IMG/VR virus record: IMGVR_UViG_3300035681_000111
Location: 1 to 26,190 of that record
Source of the DNA: a virus
Reading direction: 5' to 3' (one strand)
DNA: 26,190 bases
Both the position numbers and the translations under genes were made by a program. The notes under the pieces are model-generated. The model was not told the origin of the DNA. It saw only the letters and a program-made list of their open reading frames with translations, and ran no database searches. Of this stretch, positions 19,384 through 26,190 are shown in pieces; positions within the stretch are counted from its first letter, which is position 1; every line of letters begins with the position of its first letter.

Positions 19384-20038
19384 CCTCCGCTTCAACTTGG
19401 GCGAAATCAAACGCGCCCTCAAACGGCTTCAGCCGCATGTGAAGAAATCGCGCAGCGAACTGACCGAGCAGGCCGCGCGCGGGTTCGTCAAAGAGGTCGT
19501 GGAAATCAGTCCGCCGGGTGGGGGAGGGAGGCGTGGCAACGTGGCAAAGAAGACCGGCGAAGCCGCCATTAAATCCGATCTGGCGCGGGTGATGACCGGG
19601 GTGCGGGCGCGCAAGAACGTCGCCACTCAAGACCCGCGCGAGATTCATCAGCGGTTCCGCGACCTGCGCACCGGCCGCATCAATCCGCGCAACCTCAAGC
19701 AGCCCTACGCCGTGGATGCCTCGGCGCTGCGGGCGTTGCAGCGCGAACTCTTTGTCCGCGTGGGCAAGCTCGCCGGCGGCTGGAACGCCGGGGCGGCAAA
19801 GCTCGGCGTGAAGCTGCCCTCCTGGGTCGCGCGGCAGGGCCGCGGTCGCGGCGCGCTGGCCGTGGTGAACACCTTCCGGCTGTTCCGGATCACGATCATT
19901 AACGCCGTGAAATACGTTACGAGCGTTTCGGACTACGAACGGCGCATCAATTCCGCGATCAGCATCCAGGCGAACAAGATGCGGCGGCAGGCGGAGTTTC
20001 TTTTGACCCGCGCGCTCAAGCGTGGGGGATGGAAATAG
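19373..20038 (+). CDS. Tail-cluster protein, basic, unknown
   Basis: A 221-residue basic protein starting MKPDLRFNLGEIKRAL. The first half is Lys/Arg-rich with a glycine run (SPPGGGGRRGN); the second ends in helical ISIQANKMRRQAEFLLTRAL. An HK97 gp10-like or minor tail role is possible, because gp10-like proteins share the ALKRLQPHVKKSRSELTEQAARGF-type opening. It lies between the chaperone and the reverse-strand cassette that separates it from the tape measure gene. Confidence 0.55.
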   Translation: MKPDLRFNLGEIKRALKRLQPHVKKSRSELTEQAARGFVKEVVEISPPGGGGRRGNVAKKTGEAAIKSDLARVMTGVRARKNVATQDPREIHQRFRDLRTGRINPRNLKQPYAVDASALRALQRELFVRVGKLAGGWNAGAAKLGVKLPSWVARQGRGRGALAVVNTFRLFRITIINAVKYVTSVSDYERRINSAISIQANKMRRQAEFLLTRALKRGGWK

Positions 20039-20072
20039 CCAGCCAAAAAACCAGGTGTAGTGGGCTTGAGCA

Positions 20073-20681
20073 TCAGCGCGGTTTCCGCTCCCGTCTGCTC
20101 GCGCCAAATGATTTCAGGATCGTCTTCTCGTTTGTCGTGAACCACGCGACAAGTGCAGCGAGTGGAGTCACAATGTGTCTTTCGAGTTTCTTAGGGTCGC
20201 AGAAATCCGCGGGCGTGATCCGCGGAATCACCTTTTGAAAGACGTAGCCACGTTCCGGGTTGTCGAAGGTCGACTCGAAGTTCGCCGGCGGCGGGACGAT
20301 CGAAATGAGTTTGTCGGTGCTGCTGTCCGTAACTGTCTTATTTGCTCGGTACGCCGAGTAAACGTAGGCCGAGAAAGGATCTGCGCTTCCTACATGGAGC
20401 AAATTCTCGACTCCAGTATTTTCGATTCCAAAGGATAGTAAGGGTAATTCGGATTTTTTCCATTTAAGTAGCGGAAATGGCGTTAACGAGAAATAGCCAT
20501 CCTTCTCGATCATGTCATCGGATTTGAAATTGCCGTGGTGCTTGGCGTGAAATGCAGTGCAGATTTTGCTGGCAAACTCCTTTAAGTGCCTCTCAACCTG
20601 AGTAGCGCAGTCTCTCATCTGAGTGATGGTTTCCCAGTTTTTAAGAACGCACTGGTGACTGGCGTCGAGTTTGTTTGTCAT
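20073..20681 (-). CDS. Unknown partner protein of the PD-(D/E)XK cassette
   Basis: A 202-residue protein with no family I recognise. It starts MTNKLDASHQCVLKNWETI and has a helical N-terminus, a middle with YFSLTPFPLLKWKKSELPLLSFGIEN, and a basic end (SFGASRRERKPR). The DNA is less GC-rich than the tail genes. It overlaps the nuclease gene by four bases (20678-20681) and is second in that two-gene unit, so the two proteins probably act together, perhaps as sensor or regulator and effector. Confidence 0.7.
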   Translation of the reverse strand: MTNKLDASHQCVLKNWETITQMRDCATQVERHLKEFASKICTAFHAKHHGNFKSDDMIEKDGYFSLTPFPLLKWKKSELPLLSFGIENTGVENLLHVGSADPFSAYVYSAYRANKTVTDSSTDKLISIVPPPANFESTFDNPERGYVFQKVIPRITPADFCDPKKLERHIVTPLAALVAWFTTNEKTILKSFGASRRERKPR

Positions 20682-21397
20682 AGGTCGGTTCCTGAGTGTG
20701 AGGAAATAGAATTGATGTAAGCACCGAGGAAGACCACAAGGAGGTCGCTCTTTATTGGCAGGGCCACCAGCGCCTCCCTGAATGCTTGAAACAACGCGAT
20801 GCGCCGAATCGGTATGAGGTTGCGAGGATGGAATCCCACGAGCGTTCCTTCATGTGCGGTCGTGGGCCGGCGTCCATCATCGGTCAGGAAAACCGCGACT
20901 CGGTGGGATTCGGGAATCTGCCGTTCTTTGCTGAATACGACCAGTGACGATTGAAGATCGGAGAACTGCCCAGCTCGCTCATGATGCTTGACCTTGTTCT
21001 CGATGAAGACGGCGAAAGCGCCCCGCTTGTATGCCACAACATCGACCCTGGCCGGCCTCTCCCGCTGAACGGTGTATCCCGCGCACGACGAGTCGGGGAC
21101 GCCACAGTGTCGAAGCAGGCATTCCATGAAAACGCCACCCTGTTCGTGGCTTTCATTTTCGTCCAAGAACCACGCGACCACTCGGGAATGAGATAGTTCC
21201 CAAGTTTTCAGCCCGAACACATCAAGGATGTTCAGACGTGGGGTATAGGCTGAACGATCGTTGCGAGCCGCTTTGAAGGCCATGCCAAAATCGGCGACGA
21301 CACGGGGCCACACCGAGGAGCGTGCCGCCTTTGCGCTGACAAACGCAGCAATCGCCTTATCGAAGGCGACGGTGGGGCATGCGGCTACAACACTCAT
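20678..21397 (-). CDS. PD-(D/E)XK nuclease family protein
   Basis: The 239-residue protein has the layout of the PDDEXK_4-type family. The opening NILDVFGLKTWELSHSRVVAWFLDENESHEQG (in parts; key words FGLKTWELSHSRVVAWFLD, about residues 58-77) is followed by RPARVDVVAYKRGAFAVFIENKV. There the D of RVDVV and the E-x-K of IENKV supply the metal-binding site. Then come QFSDLQSSL and later strands. Such proteins occur alone or in defence cassettes. Here it is the first gene of a reverse-strand unit placed between tail genes, and probably an accessory gene for excluding other phages or nicking competing DNA. Target unknown. Confidence 0.8.
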   Translation of the reverse strand: MSVVAACPTVAFDKAIAAFVSAKAARSSVWPRVVADFGMAFKAARNDRSAYTPRLNILDVFGLKTWELSHSRVVAWFLDENESHEQGGVFMECLLRHCGVPDSSCAGYTVQRERPARVDVVAYKRGAFAVFIENKVKHHERAGQFSDLQSSLVVFSKERQIPESHRVAVFLTDDGRRPTTAHEGTLVGFHPRNLIPIRRIALFQAFREALVALPIKSDLLVVFLGAYINSISSHSGTDL

Positions 21398-21538
21398 TTT
21401 CAGATTTCTATCTTCTATGCAGACTTTGACGGTTAGAAGCGCAAATTGGAGATTGGTCAGCCTTCACGGGAAAATTTCACACACATTCTGGTTTGATGTC
21501 TGAGGACCGTGTTCTACCAATCGATCAGAGTGCGCACG

Positions 21539-21557
21539 TTGACGCCGCGCGGCGGGC
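21539..21557 (+). promoter_or_regulatory. TTGAC-N14-start element before the tape measure gene
   Basis: TTGAC at 21539-21543, 14 bases, ATG 21558. The tail cluster restarts here after the reverse-strand cassette. Confidence 0.65.
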
Positions 21558-23132
21558 ATGCCCAAAGCCACCGCCGTATTCGATGCCGATGACAGCCGCT
21601 TCGGCGCGGCCCTGACGCGCATCAATGGCAGGATGCTCGCGCTGCAATCGCGCATCGCGAAGTTTGCCGGCGCGTTTCTGGCGATCCGCGCGGCGTCGCG
21701 TGTGGTGACGGCGGGGTTCGATCATTTCAAGCAGGCGCTCGACGTGGGCGGGCAACTCAATGACCTCTCCGCCAATACCGGCGTGGCCGTCGGCGATCTG
21801 GTTGTGCTCCAGCAAGAATTCGCCAACGCGGGCAAGTCGGCGGAGGACATCGGGCCGGTGTTCGGCAAGATGGCGAAGACGCTTCAGGGCGGCTCGGCGG
21901 ACGACACGATCAGGAAGCTCGGTATCAATCTCGATGAGCTGAAAAAGAAGACGCCAGCGGAGCAGTTCCGTACGCTCGGCGCGGCCATCAACGCGGTGCA
22001 GGACCCATCGCAGAAGGCCGCGGCTTCGATGGAGATTTTCGGACGCAGCGGCGCGGACCTGCTCTCGCTCTTTTCCTCGGACGGCTTTGGCGATGCAGCG
22101 GCGCAGGTGGGTTCGCAGGCGCAGATTCTGGCGAAGGACGCCGCGCTCTTTGATGACGTCGGCGACAAGCTCGCGCTGACCGGCGTGAAGGTGCGCGGGT
22201 TCTGGGTCGGCGTGGCGGAGAAGGTCGCGCCGGTGCTCAAGCCGCTGCTCGACAAGTTCGCCTCGCTCGATCTGGCGAGCTGGGGGCAGAAGGCCGGCGA
22301 AGCCGTGGCCTTCATCGTCCAGGCGTTCGCGGATGGGAAGGTCGGGGATATCCTTTTCACCTCCGCGAAGATCGCGTTCGCCAACGCGGTGAATTTTCTG
22401 GCGGGCGCGCTCATGGCCGTGGCGCAGGCGCTCTGGCAGGCGCTCGTCGAGTCGATCAAGAACGCGATCACGATCTTTGAAATCCTGACCACTGCCGATT
22501 TCTGGGTCGGCATGGGCACGGCGCTCATGGGCATCGCCCAGGGCTTCATCGCGCTGCTGCTCGAAGGCGTGGCCAAGCTGCTCGACTACCTCAAGGACGT
22601 GCCGCTCGTTGGGGACAAGATTGGCGACGGTGCCCGGAAAATCCGTGAAACGGCGCGGGGCTTCCGCGACGCCGGGCAGGAGCAGCGCGATACCGGCACC
22701 GATCTGGTCACGCCTTCCGTGGACAAGGCCACGCAGCGGGTGCGCGACGCGTTTGCCGGCATCGGCAAGGCGTTCAGCGAGGGCTACGACAAGGGCAGCG
22801 GCCTCATCGACACGGGCGACTGGCAGCAGCATCTCGATGAAGCCATCGGCGGCGTGATGAATCGCGTGCAGAAGGTGTCCGAGAAAGCCCGCGAAGATGT
22901 GGAGCCGAAGAAACCCACCGGCGCGCAGATCCATCTCGATGACGAGGAGGAGAAGAAGCAAAAGACCAGGCACGCCGTCTCCGCCATCCAGCGCATCGGC
23001 GGTGGTGGCGGCGTGGCGCGGCATGACCCCGACGCCGCCGACCGGCGCAAGCAGCTCCGGCTCCTCGAACAGATCCGCGACGCGGTGAAGCAGAAACCCC
23101 AGGACCGGCACACGCCCGCCGTTTTCGCATGA
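21558..23132 (+). CDS. Tape measure protein
   Basis: The 524-residue protein sets tail length. It starts with a domain rich in small residues and helices (FDADDSRFGAALTRINGRML, AKFAGAFLAIRAASRVVTAG) and carries the typical phage tape-measure phrase VGDLVVLQQEFANAGKSAEDIG. Hydrophobic stretches (ALMAVAQALWQALVESI, ALMGIAQGFIALLLEGVAKLL) follow, then a charged C-terminal region (DDEEEKKQKTRH) and a glycine run. At about 0.15 nm per residue the tail would be near 80 nm, an inference from the general rule. Preceded by the TTGAC element and coupled to the next gene by ATGA. Confidence 0.88.
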   Translation: MPKATAVFDADDSRFGAALTRINGRMLALQSRIAKFAGAFLAIRAASRVVTAGFDHFKQALDVGGQLNDLSANTGVAVGDLVVLQQEFANAGKSAEDIGPVFGKMAKTLQGGSADDTIRKLGINLDELKKKTPAEQFRTLGAAINAVQDPSQKAAASMEIFGRSGADLLSLFSSDGFGDAAAQVGSQAQILAKDAALFDDVGDKLALTGVKVRGFWVGVAEKVAPVLKPLLDKFASLDLASWGQKAGEAVAFIVQAFADGKVGDILFTSAKIAFANAVNFLAGALMAVAQALWQALVESIKNAITIFEILTTADFWVGMGTALMGIAQGFIALLLEGVAKLLDYLKDVPLVGDKIGDGARKIRETARGFRDAGQEQRDTGTDLVTPSVDKATQRVRDAFAGIGKAFSEGYDKGSGLIDTGDWQQHLDEAIGGVMNRVQKVSEKAREDVEPKKPTGAQIHLDDEEEKKQKTRHAVSAIQRIGGGGGVARHDPDAADRRKQLRLLEQIRDAVKQKPQDRHTPAVFA

Positions 23133-23785
23133 GCGCCCCGCTGAAACTCAACGGCGTGGCTGGCTCGGTTTCCAAGACCGGGCTGGCCTCGATCACCGTC
23201 CCGTTCTACGTGGACACGCTGGCCGAGGCCCTCACGGTCACGCCGGACTTCGGCATCACGCTGCCGATGGTCAGCCGCCAGTTTCGTGAAACGGAAAATG
23301 GCGGCTTCGAGGTGAGCCTGACCTACGAGGGGCTGGAGAACGACCCCTCGGATGACCAGGCGGACTTCGAGCTGGATGTCTCGATGCAGGACGACCCGAT
23401 CCAGACGCATCGCTCCTTCGCCGCACTCAAGGCGCTCTACGGCTGGGACGTGGCCGAGGAGCGTTTTCCGGAGAAGGATCCCAACCAGCAGCCCTCGCCG
23501 GCTTACGGGGCCGAAAGCTACCTCGCGGTGGGCGCCGTGTTTCGCATCACCACCACCAGGCGCACCATCCCGGGCAGCGTGCTCAAAGGCATCGGGCTCA
23601 TCACGGCGGCCCCGCCCGGCATCGCGCAGTTCCAGATTCCCAACGCGGACGGCAACCGGAACTGGCTCAAGAGCGCTCCGAAGATCAAGCGCAAGGGCAA
23701 CGCGGTGAACATCACCGAGGAGTATCTGCTCAGCGGACCGAAGGGCTGGCTCCCGACCATCTACTCCGCGGCGCAACTGACGTGA
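23129..23785 (+). CDS. Tail protein, probable distal tail component
   Basis: A 218-residue beta-rich protein with no named motif. It includes SKTGLASITVPFYVDTLAEAL, MVSRQFRETENGGFEVSLTYEGL and YLAVGAVFRITTTRRTIPG. The position directly after the tape measure protein and the strand-rich pattern suit a distal tail or baseplate hub protein. Coupled to both neighbours by short overlaps. Confidence 0.55.
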   Translation: MSAPLKLNGVAGSVSKTGLASITVPFYVDTLAEALTVTPDFGITLPMVSRQFRETENGGFEVSLTYEGLENDPSDDQADFELDVSMQDDPIQTHRSFAALKALYGWDVAEERFPEKDPNQQPSPAYGAESYLAVGAVFRITTTRRTIPGSVLKGIGLITAAPPGIAQFQIPNADGNRNWLKSAPKIKRKGNAVNITEEYLLSGPKGWLPTIYSAAQLT

Positions 23786-24474
23786 TGGATTTCCATGTGC
23801 AACGCGGGGAGCCAATCCGGGCCGAGCTTTGGAATGCGCTCGTGGACGCCCTCGGGCAGGCCCAGATTTTTCCGGGCAAGGGCATCCGCCGACGCGTCTT
23901 CGATGGCCGGACCATGCTCAGCGCCGACCGCGTTCCGAGAACCGGCAATTCGGACACGCCCTACATTCTCGGCTCCACAAAATACGGCAGCAGCATGAGC
24001 GGCCCGCATGCGCACGACGACCCTCCGAAGTGGGGAGGGTTTGATGATGTCCCCACCTCGCAGAGCGATGCGTTTTTCGACCTGACCACGCCGCGCCTCG
24101 ACGAGTGGCACCGCAGCCGGCGACCGCTGGCTCCGGGCGCATCGGCGTCGTCGGATCAGCCCACCGACAGCGTGATCCTCGATCTCACGCGCACGCACCT
24201 CGTGCCGGCCAGCCATTCCGGTTTCTACTGGTCGGATTTCGATCCGGTGGTGTATCTGGCGTCGAGCGGCTCCACGGGCCTCGGTGCCTATGATTCCGGC
24301 TATGTGCCGCCGTGGGGTTCCTTCCTCCGCTACACCTTCAAACGCGCCGCGCTTTTCGACAGCCGCAACCTCCTCGTCTCGATTTCCGCCGAGCAACTCA
24401 TGGACATCGAGGTGGTGGATTATGGCAGCGGCAGCGGCGGCGTTCTGGCCGCGTGGGGCGGACTCCTCGTATGA
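23785..24474 (+). CDS. Tail-tip protein of unknown function
   Basis: A 229-residue protein starting MDFHVQRGEPIRAELWNAL (GTG 23782 is an alternative). Contains PYILGSTKYGSSMSGPHAH and HSGFYWSDFDPVVYLASSGSTG, and ends with glycine-rich SGSGGVLAAWGGL. It overlaps the previous stop as TGATG and the next gene as ATGA, so it is part of the tail-tip unit. Confidence 0.55.
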   Translation: MDFHVQRGEPIRAELWNALVDALGQAQIFPGKGIRRRVFDGRTMLSADRVPRTGNSDTPYILGSTKYGSSMSGPHAHDDPPKWGGFDDVPTSQSDAFFDLTTPRLDEWHRSRRPLAPGASASSDQPTDSVILDLTRTHLVPASHSGFYWSDFDPVVYLASSGSTGLGAYDSGYVPPWGSFLRYTFKRAALFDSRNLLVSISAEQLMDIEVVDYGSGSGGVLAAWGGLLV

Positions 24475-25322
24475 TCCGCACCGCGCTCTTTTCGTGGCGG
24501 GGTCCGTCGCCGAGCTACGGGCAATTCCTGCTCTGGGCCGGGTCGGTGCTCTACGCCCGCCGGATTTTTCCCCGTGTCGTGCTCGTCGCCGACAAGGCGG
24601 GCCAAAGCTGGCTGGTGGACATCCTCAAGCTGCCTTTCGACGAGGTGCTGGATCTGCCGGACTGGCCTGCCGAGGTGAACCACGTCTATGAGCTGCCGAA
24701 GCTCCACGCCTACGTCGCGATGTGCCGGGGCGGAACGCCGTTCGTCCACATCGACTGCGACGCCTTCCTGCGCCGCCGCCCGCCCGATGATTTCCTGCGC
24801 GCGCCAGCCGTGTGCGAGCACCTTTACGCGAACAAGGGCTTTCTGCGGCACGTCCACGCGCGCATGACAGTGAAGGGCGTGGCGCAAGACCCAGTCGAGG
24901 GTCGCGGGGCCGCGGGCGGCCTGATGGGGGGCTGCGCGACCGACGAGCTGGGGCCTTACGCGGCGAATGCGATCGCCGCCATTCTGCACCCGCAAAACCG
25001 TGCGCAAATCCAGCGGGAGAACGGCTACCAGGCGTCCTGCTATTTCGGGGAGTGCGCCTTTCACGAGCGATTCGCGGGCCGGATCAGTCCGCTGATCGGC
25101 CGGGCGTCTGCCGGCGGAAACGATTACTGGCGCGCAGGCTGGATGCACCTGGCCGGAAAACTCAAGCGCCAGCCGGTCGCGATCACGCGGGCGGAGTTCC
25201 AGGTGATGGCCGACCACGGCCTCGCCGCGTGGCAGCACATCCGCGATTGCTTCGACCTCATGGTCTGGGGCGAAAAACCAAGCTGGCCCGGCCGCAGCGC
25301 GAGTCCGGCCTTCGCTCTTTGA
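24471..25322 (+). CDS. Glycosyltransferase-like protein with a DxD motif
   Basis: The 283-residue protein shows features of GT-A-type sugar transferases of the GT8/GT32 kind: FPRVVLVADKAGQSWLVDILK as the first strand-helix unit, ELPKLHAYVAMCRGGTPFVHIDCDAFLRRR (in parts) with a D-C-D metal-binding motif at about residues 95-97, and later GGLMGGCATDEL and NDYWRAGWMH. The same order (KLHAY... H-D-D-F) is known from small glycosyltransferase-like families. Lying among tail genes, it may modify virion proteins or the host surface glycans that the tail recognises. Confidence 0.65.
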   Translation: MIRTALFSWRGPSPSYGQFLLWAGSVLYARRIFPRVVLVADKAGQSWLVDILKLPFDEVLDLPDWPAEVNHVYELPKLHAYVAMCRGGTPFVHIDCDAFLRRRPPDDFLRAPAVCEHLYANKGFLRHVHARMTVKGVAQDPVEGRGAAGGLMGGCATDELGPYAANAIAAILHPQNRAQIQRENGYQASCYFGECAFHERFAGRISPLIGRASAGGNDYWRAGWMHLAGKLKRQPVAITRAEFQVMADHGLAAWQHIRDCFDLMVWGEKPSWPGRSASPAFAL

Positions 25323-25337
25323 CAGCGCGGGATCGTC
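25319..25337 (+). promoter_or_regulatory. TTGAC-N14-start element before the last gene
   Basis: TTGAC at 25319-25323 contains the previous stop codon. It is followed by 14 bases and ATG 25338. Confidence 0.6.
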
Positions 25338-26190
25338 ATGCGGCTTTTCCTCAACAACGGCATCGTCACGACGGCCATTCACCTGAGCCTGGCCGCCAAC
25401 GCCAATGCCCGGCGCGGCGGACGCGAGCAGGTCGAGCTGCAGCTTCATCGGGACCGCGTGCCCGAGCGCCTGCCGGAGAACTGGCTCATCCTCCTCGGCG
25501 TCAAGGAAACCGGCCGCTACGACGCGCCCGCCTTTCTCACCCAGGCTTCCGATTGGACGAGGCCCGACGCGGACGAGGGCTTCTACACGGCATGGCTGCC
25601 CACGGACACCGGGCCGATCAATAGTCTGCTCCACCACGACGAAGACGACACCAACGACATCCCGGCCGTGGCCACGATGGCCCAGATCGACTGGCGGCCG
25701 GACCTCAACACCCCGCCGAGCAAGAGCCAGTCATTCACCGTCAATTTCCAAAGCGCCGTCAACAACGGCGACGAAACCCCCACCGAGCCGGAAATCCCCT
25801 TCGCGGCCCTCTTCCGCCAGAAATACCTCGCCGTCGCGGACGCCACCGCTCGCCTGGCGCTCACTGTGGAGCATGTCCACAACGGCGACGTGGTGCGCGA
25901 AATCGGTCGCGCGGAAGTCACAAAGATCACCTGCCTCGGAAGCACTTACGCATCGACCGCTCAGGTTTTGTCGTTTAATTTAGAGTCAGGCCTCGGGATT
26001 TACCTGGGTGGAGTTGGCTTCCTCATCGGCACGACGACCGATCAGGTGCTTGTCTGGTTCTATAACGGTAGTGGAACACCCCCGTCCGTAGGTGATCGAA
26101 GCATCGAGGTCGTTGTTACTGGCGACTTGGAATTCCTTACGGGATTCCAGTTGGCAGAAATGGCCGCAGCGGCTATTGACGCAGATGCCG
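25338..26190 (+). CDS. Probable tail-tip or receptor-binding protein (partial, runs off the window)
   Basis: The frame is open from ATG 25338 to the window end, 284 residues so far. It starts MRLFLNNGIVTTAIHLSLAA and contains LPENWLILLGVKETGRYD and QIDWRPDLNTPPSKSQSFTV, then FRQKYLAVADATARLALTVEH. From about 25925 the codons become clearly less GC-rich (for example TTT AAT TTA), typical of exchangeable binding domains. The position at the end of the tail genes and this shift suggest a fibre or receptor-binding protein, but no domain is recognised. Confidence 0.6.
   Translation, partial: MRLFLNNGIVTTAIHLSLAANANARRGGREQVELQLHRDRVPERLPENWLILLGVKETGRYDAPAFLTQASDWTRPDADEGFYTAWLPTDTGPINSLLHHDEDDTNDIPAVATMAQIDWRPDLNTPPSKSQSFTVNFQSAVNNGDETPTEPEIPFAALFRQKYLAVADATARLALTVEHVHNGDVVREIGRAEVTKITCLGSTYASTAQVLSFNLESGLGIYLGGVGFLIGTTTDQVLVWFYNGSGTPPSVGDRSIEVVVTGDLEFLTGFQLAEMAAAAIDADA

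Overview
The window is the structural-gene half of a lambda-like siphophage or prophage from a GC-rich bacterium. Gene order follows lambda: small terminase, large terminase, W, portal, capsid protease, scaffold, major capsid protein, head-tail joining and tail genes, a G/GT tail chaperone pair with a frameshift site, and the tape measure. The host cannot be named from sequence alone. Start codons rarely have a Shine-Dalgarno sequence, and the phage codes for a small lipoprotein. Both suit a Gram-negative lineage with weak Shine-Dalgarno use; Verrucomicrobiota or Planctomycetota are guesses.

Layout. 1-93: tail of an unknown gene. 164-2595: terminase subunits. 2567-4835: an HNH nuclease, a small lipoprotein, a peptidoglycan-binding/double-psi-barrel protein and a glycosyltransferase. 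4836-5641: hairpin-rich DNA with no convincing gene. 5676-9052: 39 tightly packed tRNA genes. 9061-12346: structured RNA segments, then slipin, RtcB RNA ligase and a second HNH protein. 12403-16662: W-like protein, portal, S49 protease, scaffold, capsid. 16691-16945: a terminator and one reverse-strand small gene. 17017-20038: head-tail and tail genes with the G/T frameshift. 20073-21397: a reverse-strand, less GC-rich pair, one a PD-(D/E)XK nuclease. 21558-26190: tape measure, tail-tip genes, a second glycosyltransferase-like gene, and an open tail or receptor-binding gene.

Most unusual is the module at about 5640-12346, inserted between terminase and W, where lambda has nothing. Its 39 tRNAs cover all 20 amino acids. 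By my folding, 36 lack the nearly universal T55 (normally pseudouridine 55) and carry G55-C56; most of these have A18-G19 in the D-loop in place of G18-G19. The three tRNAs that keep T55 also keep G18-G19, so the two positions change together. This looks like an alternative tRNA set with a rebuilt elbow, linked to an RNA-repair ligase (RtcB) and a membrane slipin. An attractive but untested reading is that the phage supplies nuclease-resistant or repairable tRNAs when host tRNAs are attacked.

A second signal is the motif TTGAC followed by exactly 14 bases and then a start codon. It occurs at eight starts. These are the starts that head each run of translationally coupled phage genes. It is absent from the slipin, RtcB and HNH genes of the tRNA module and from the reverse-strand genes. 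No -10 box goes with it, so it may be an unusual promoter or a translation-initiation element.
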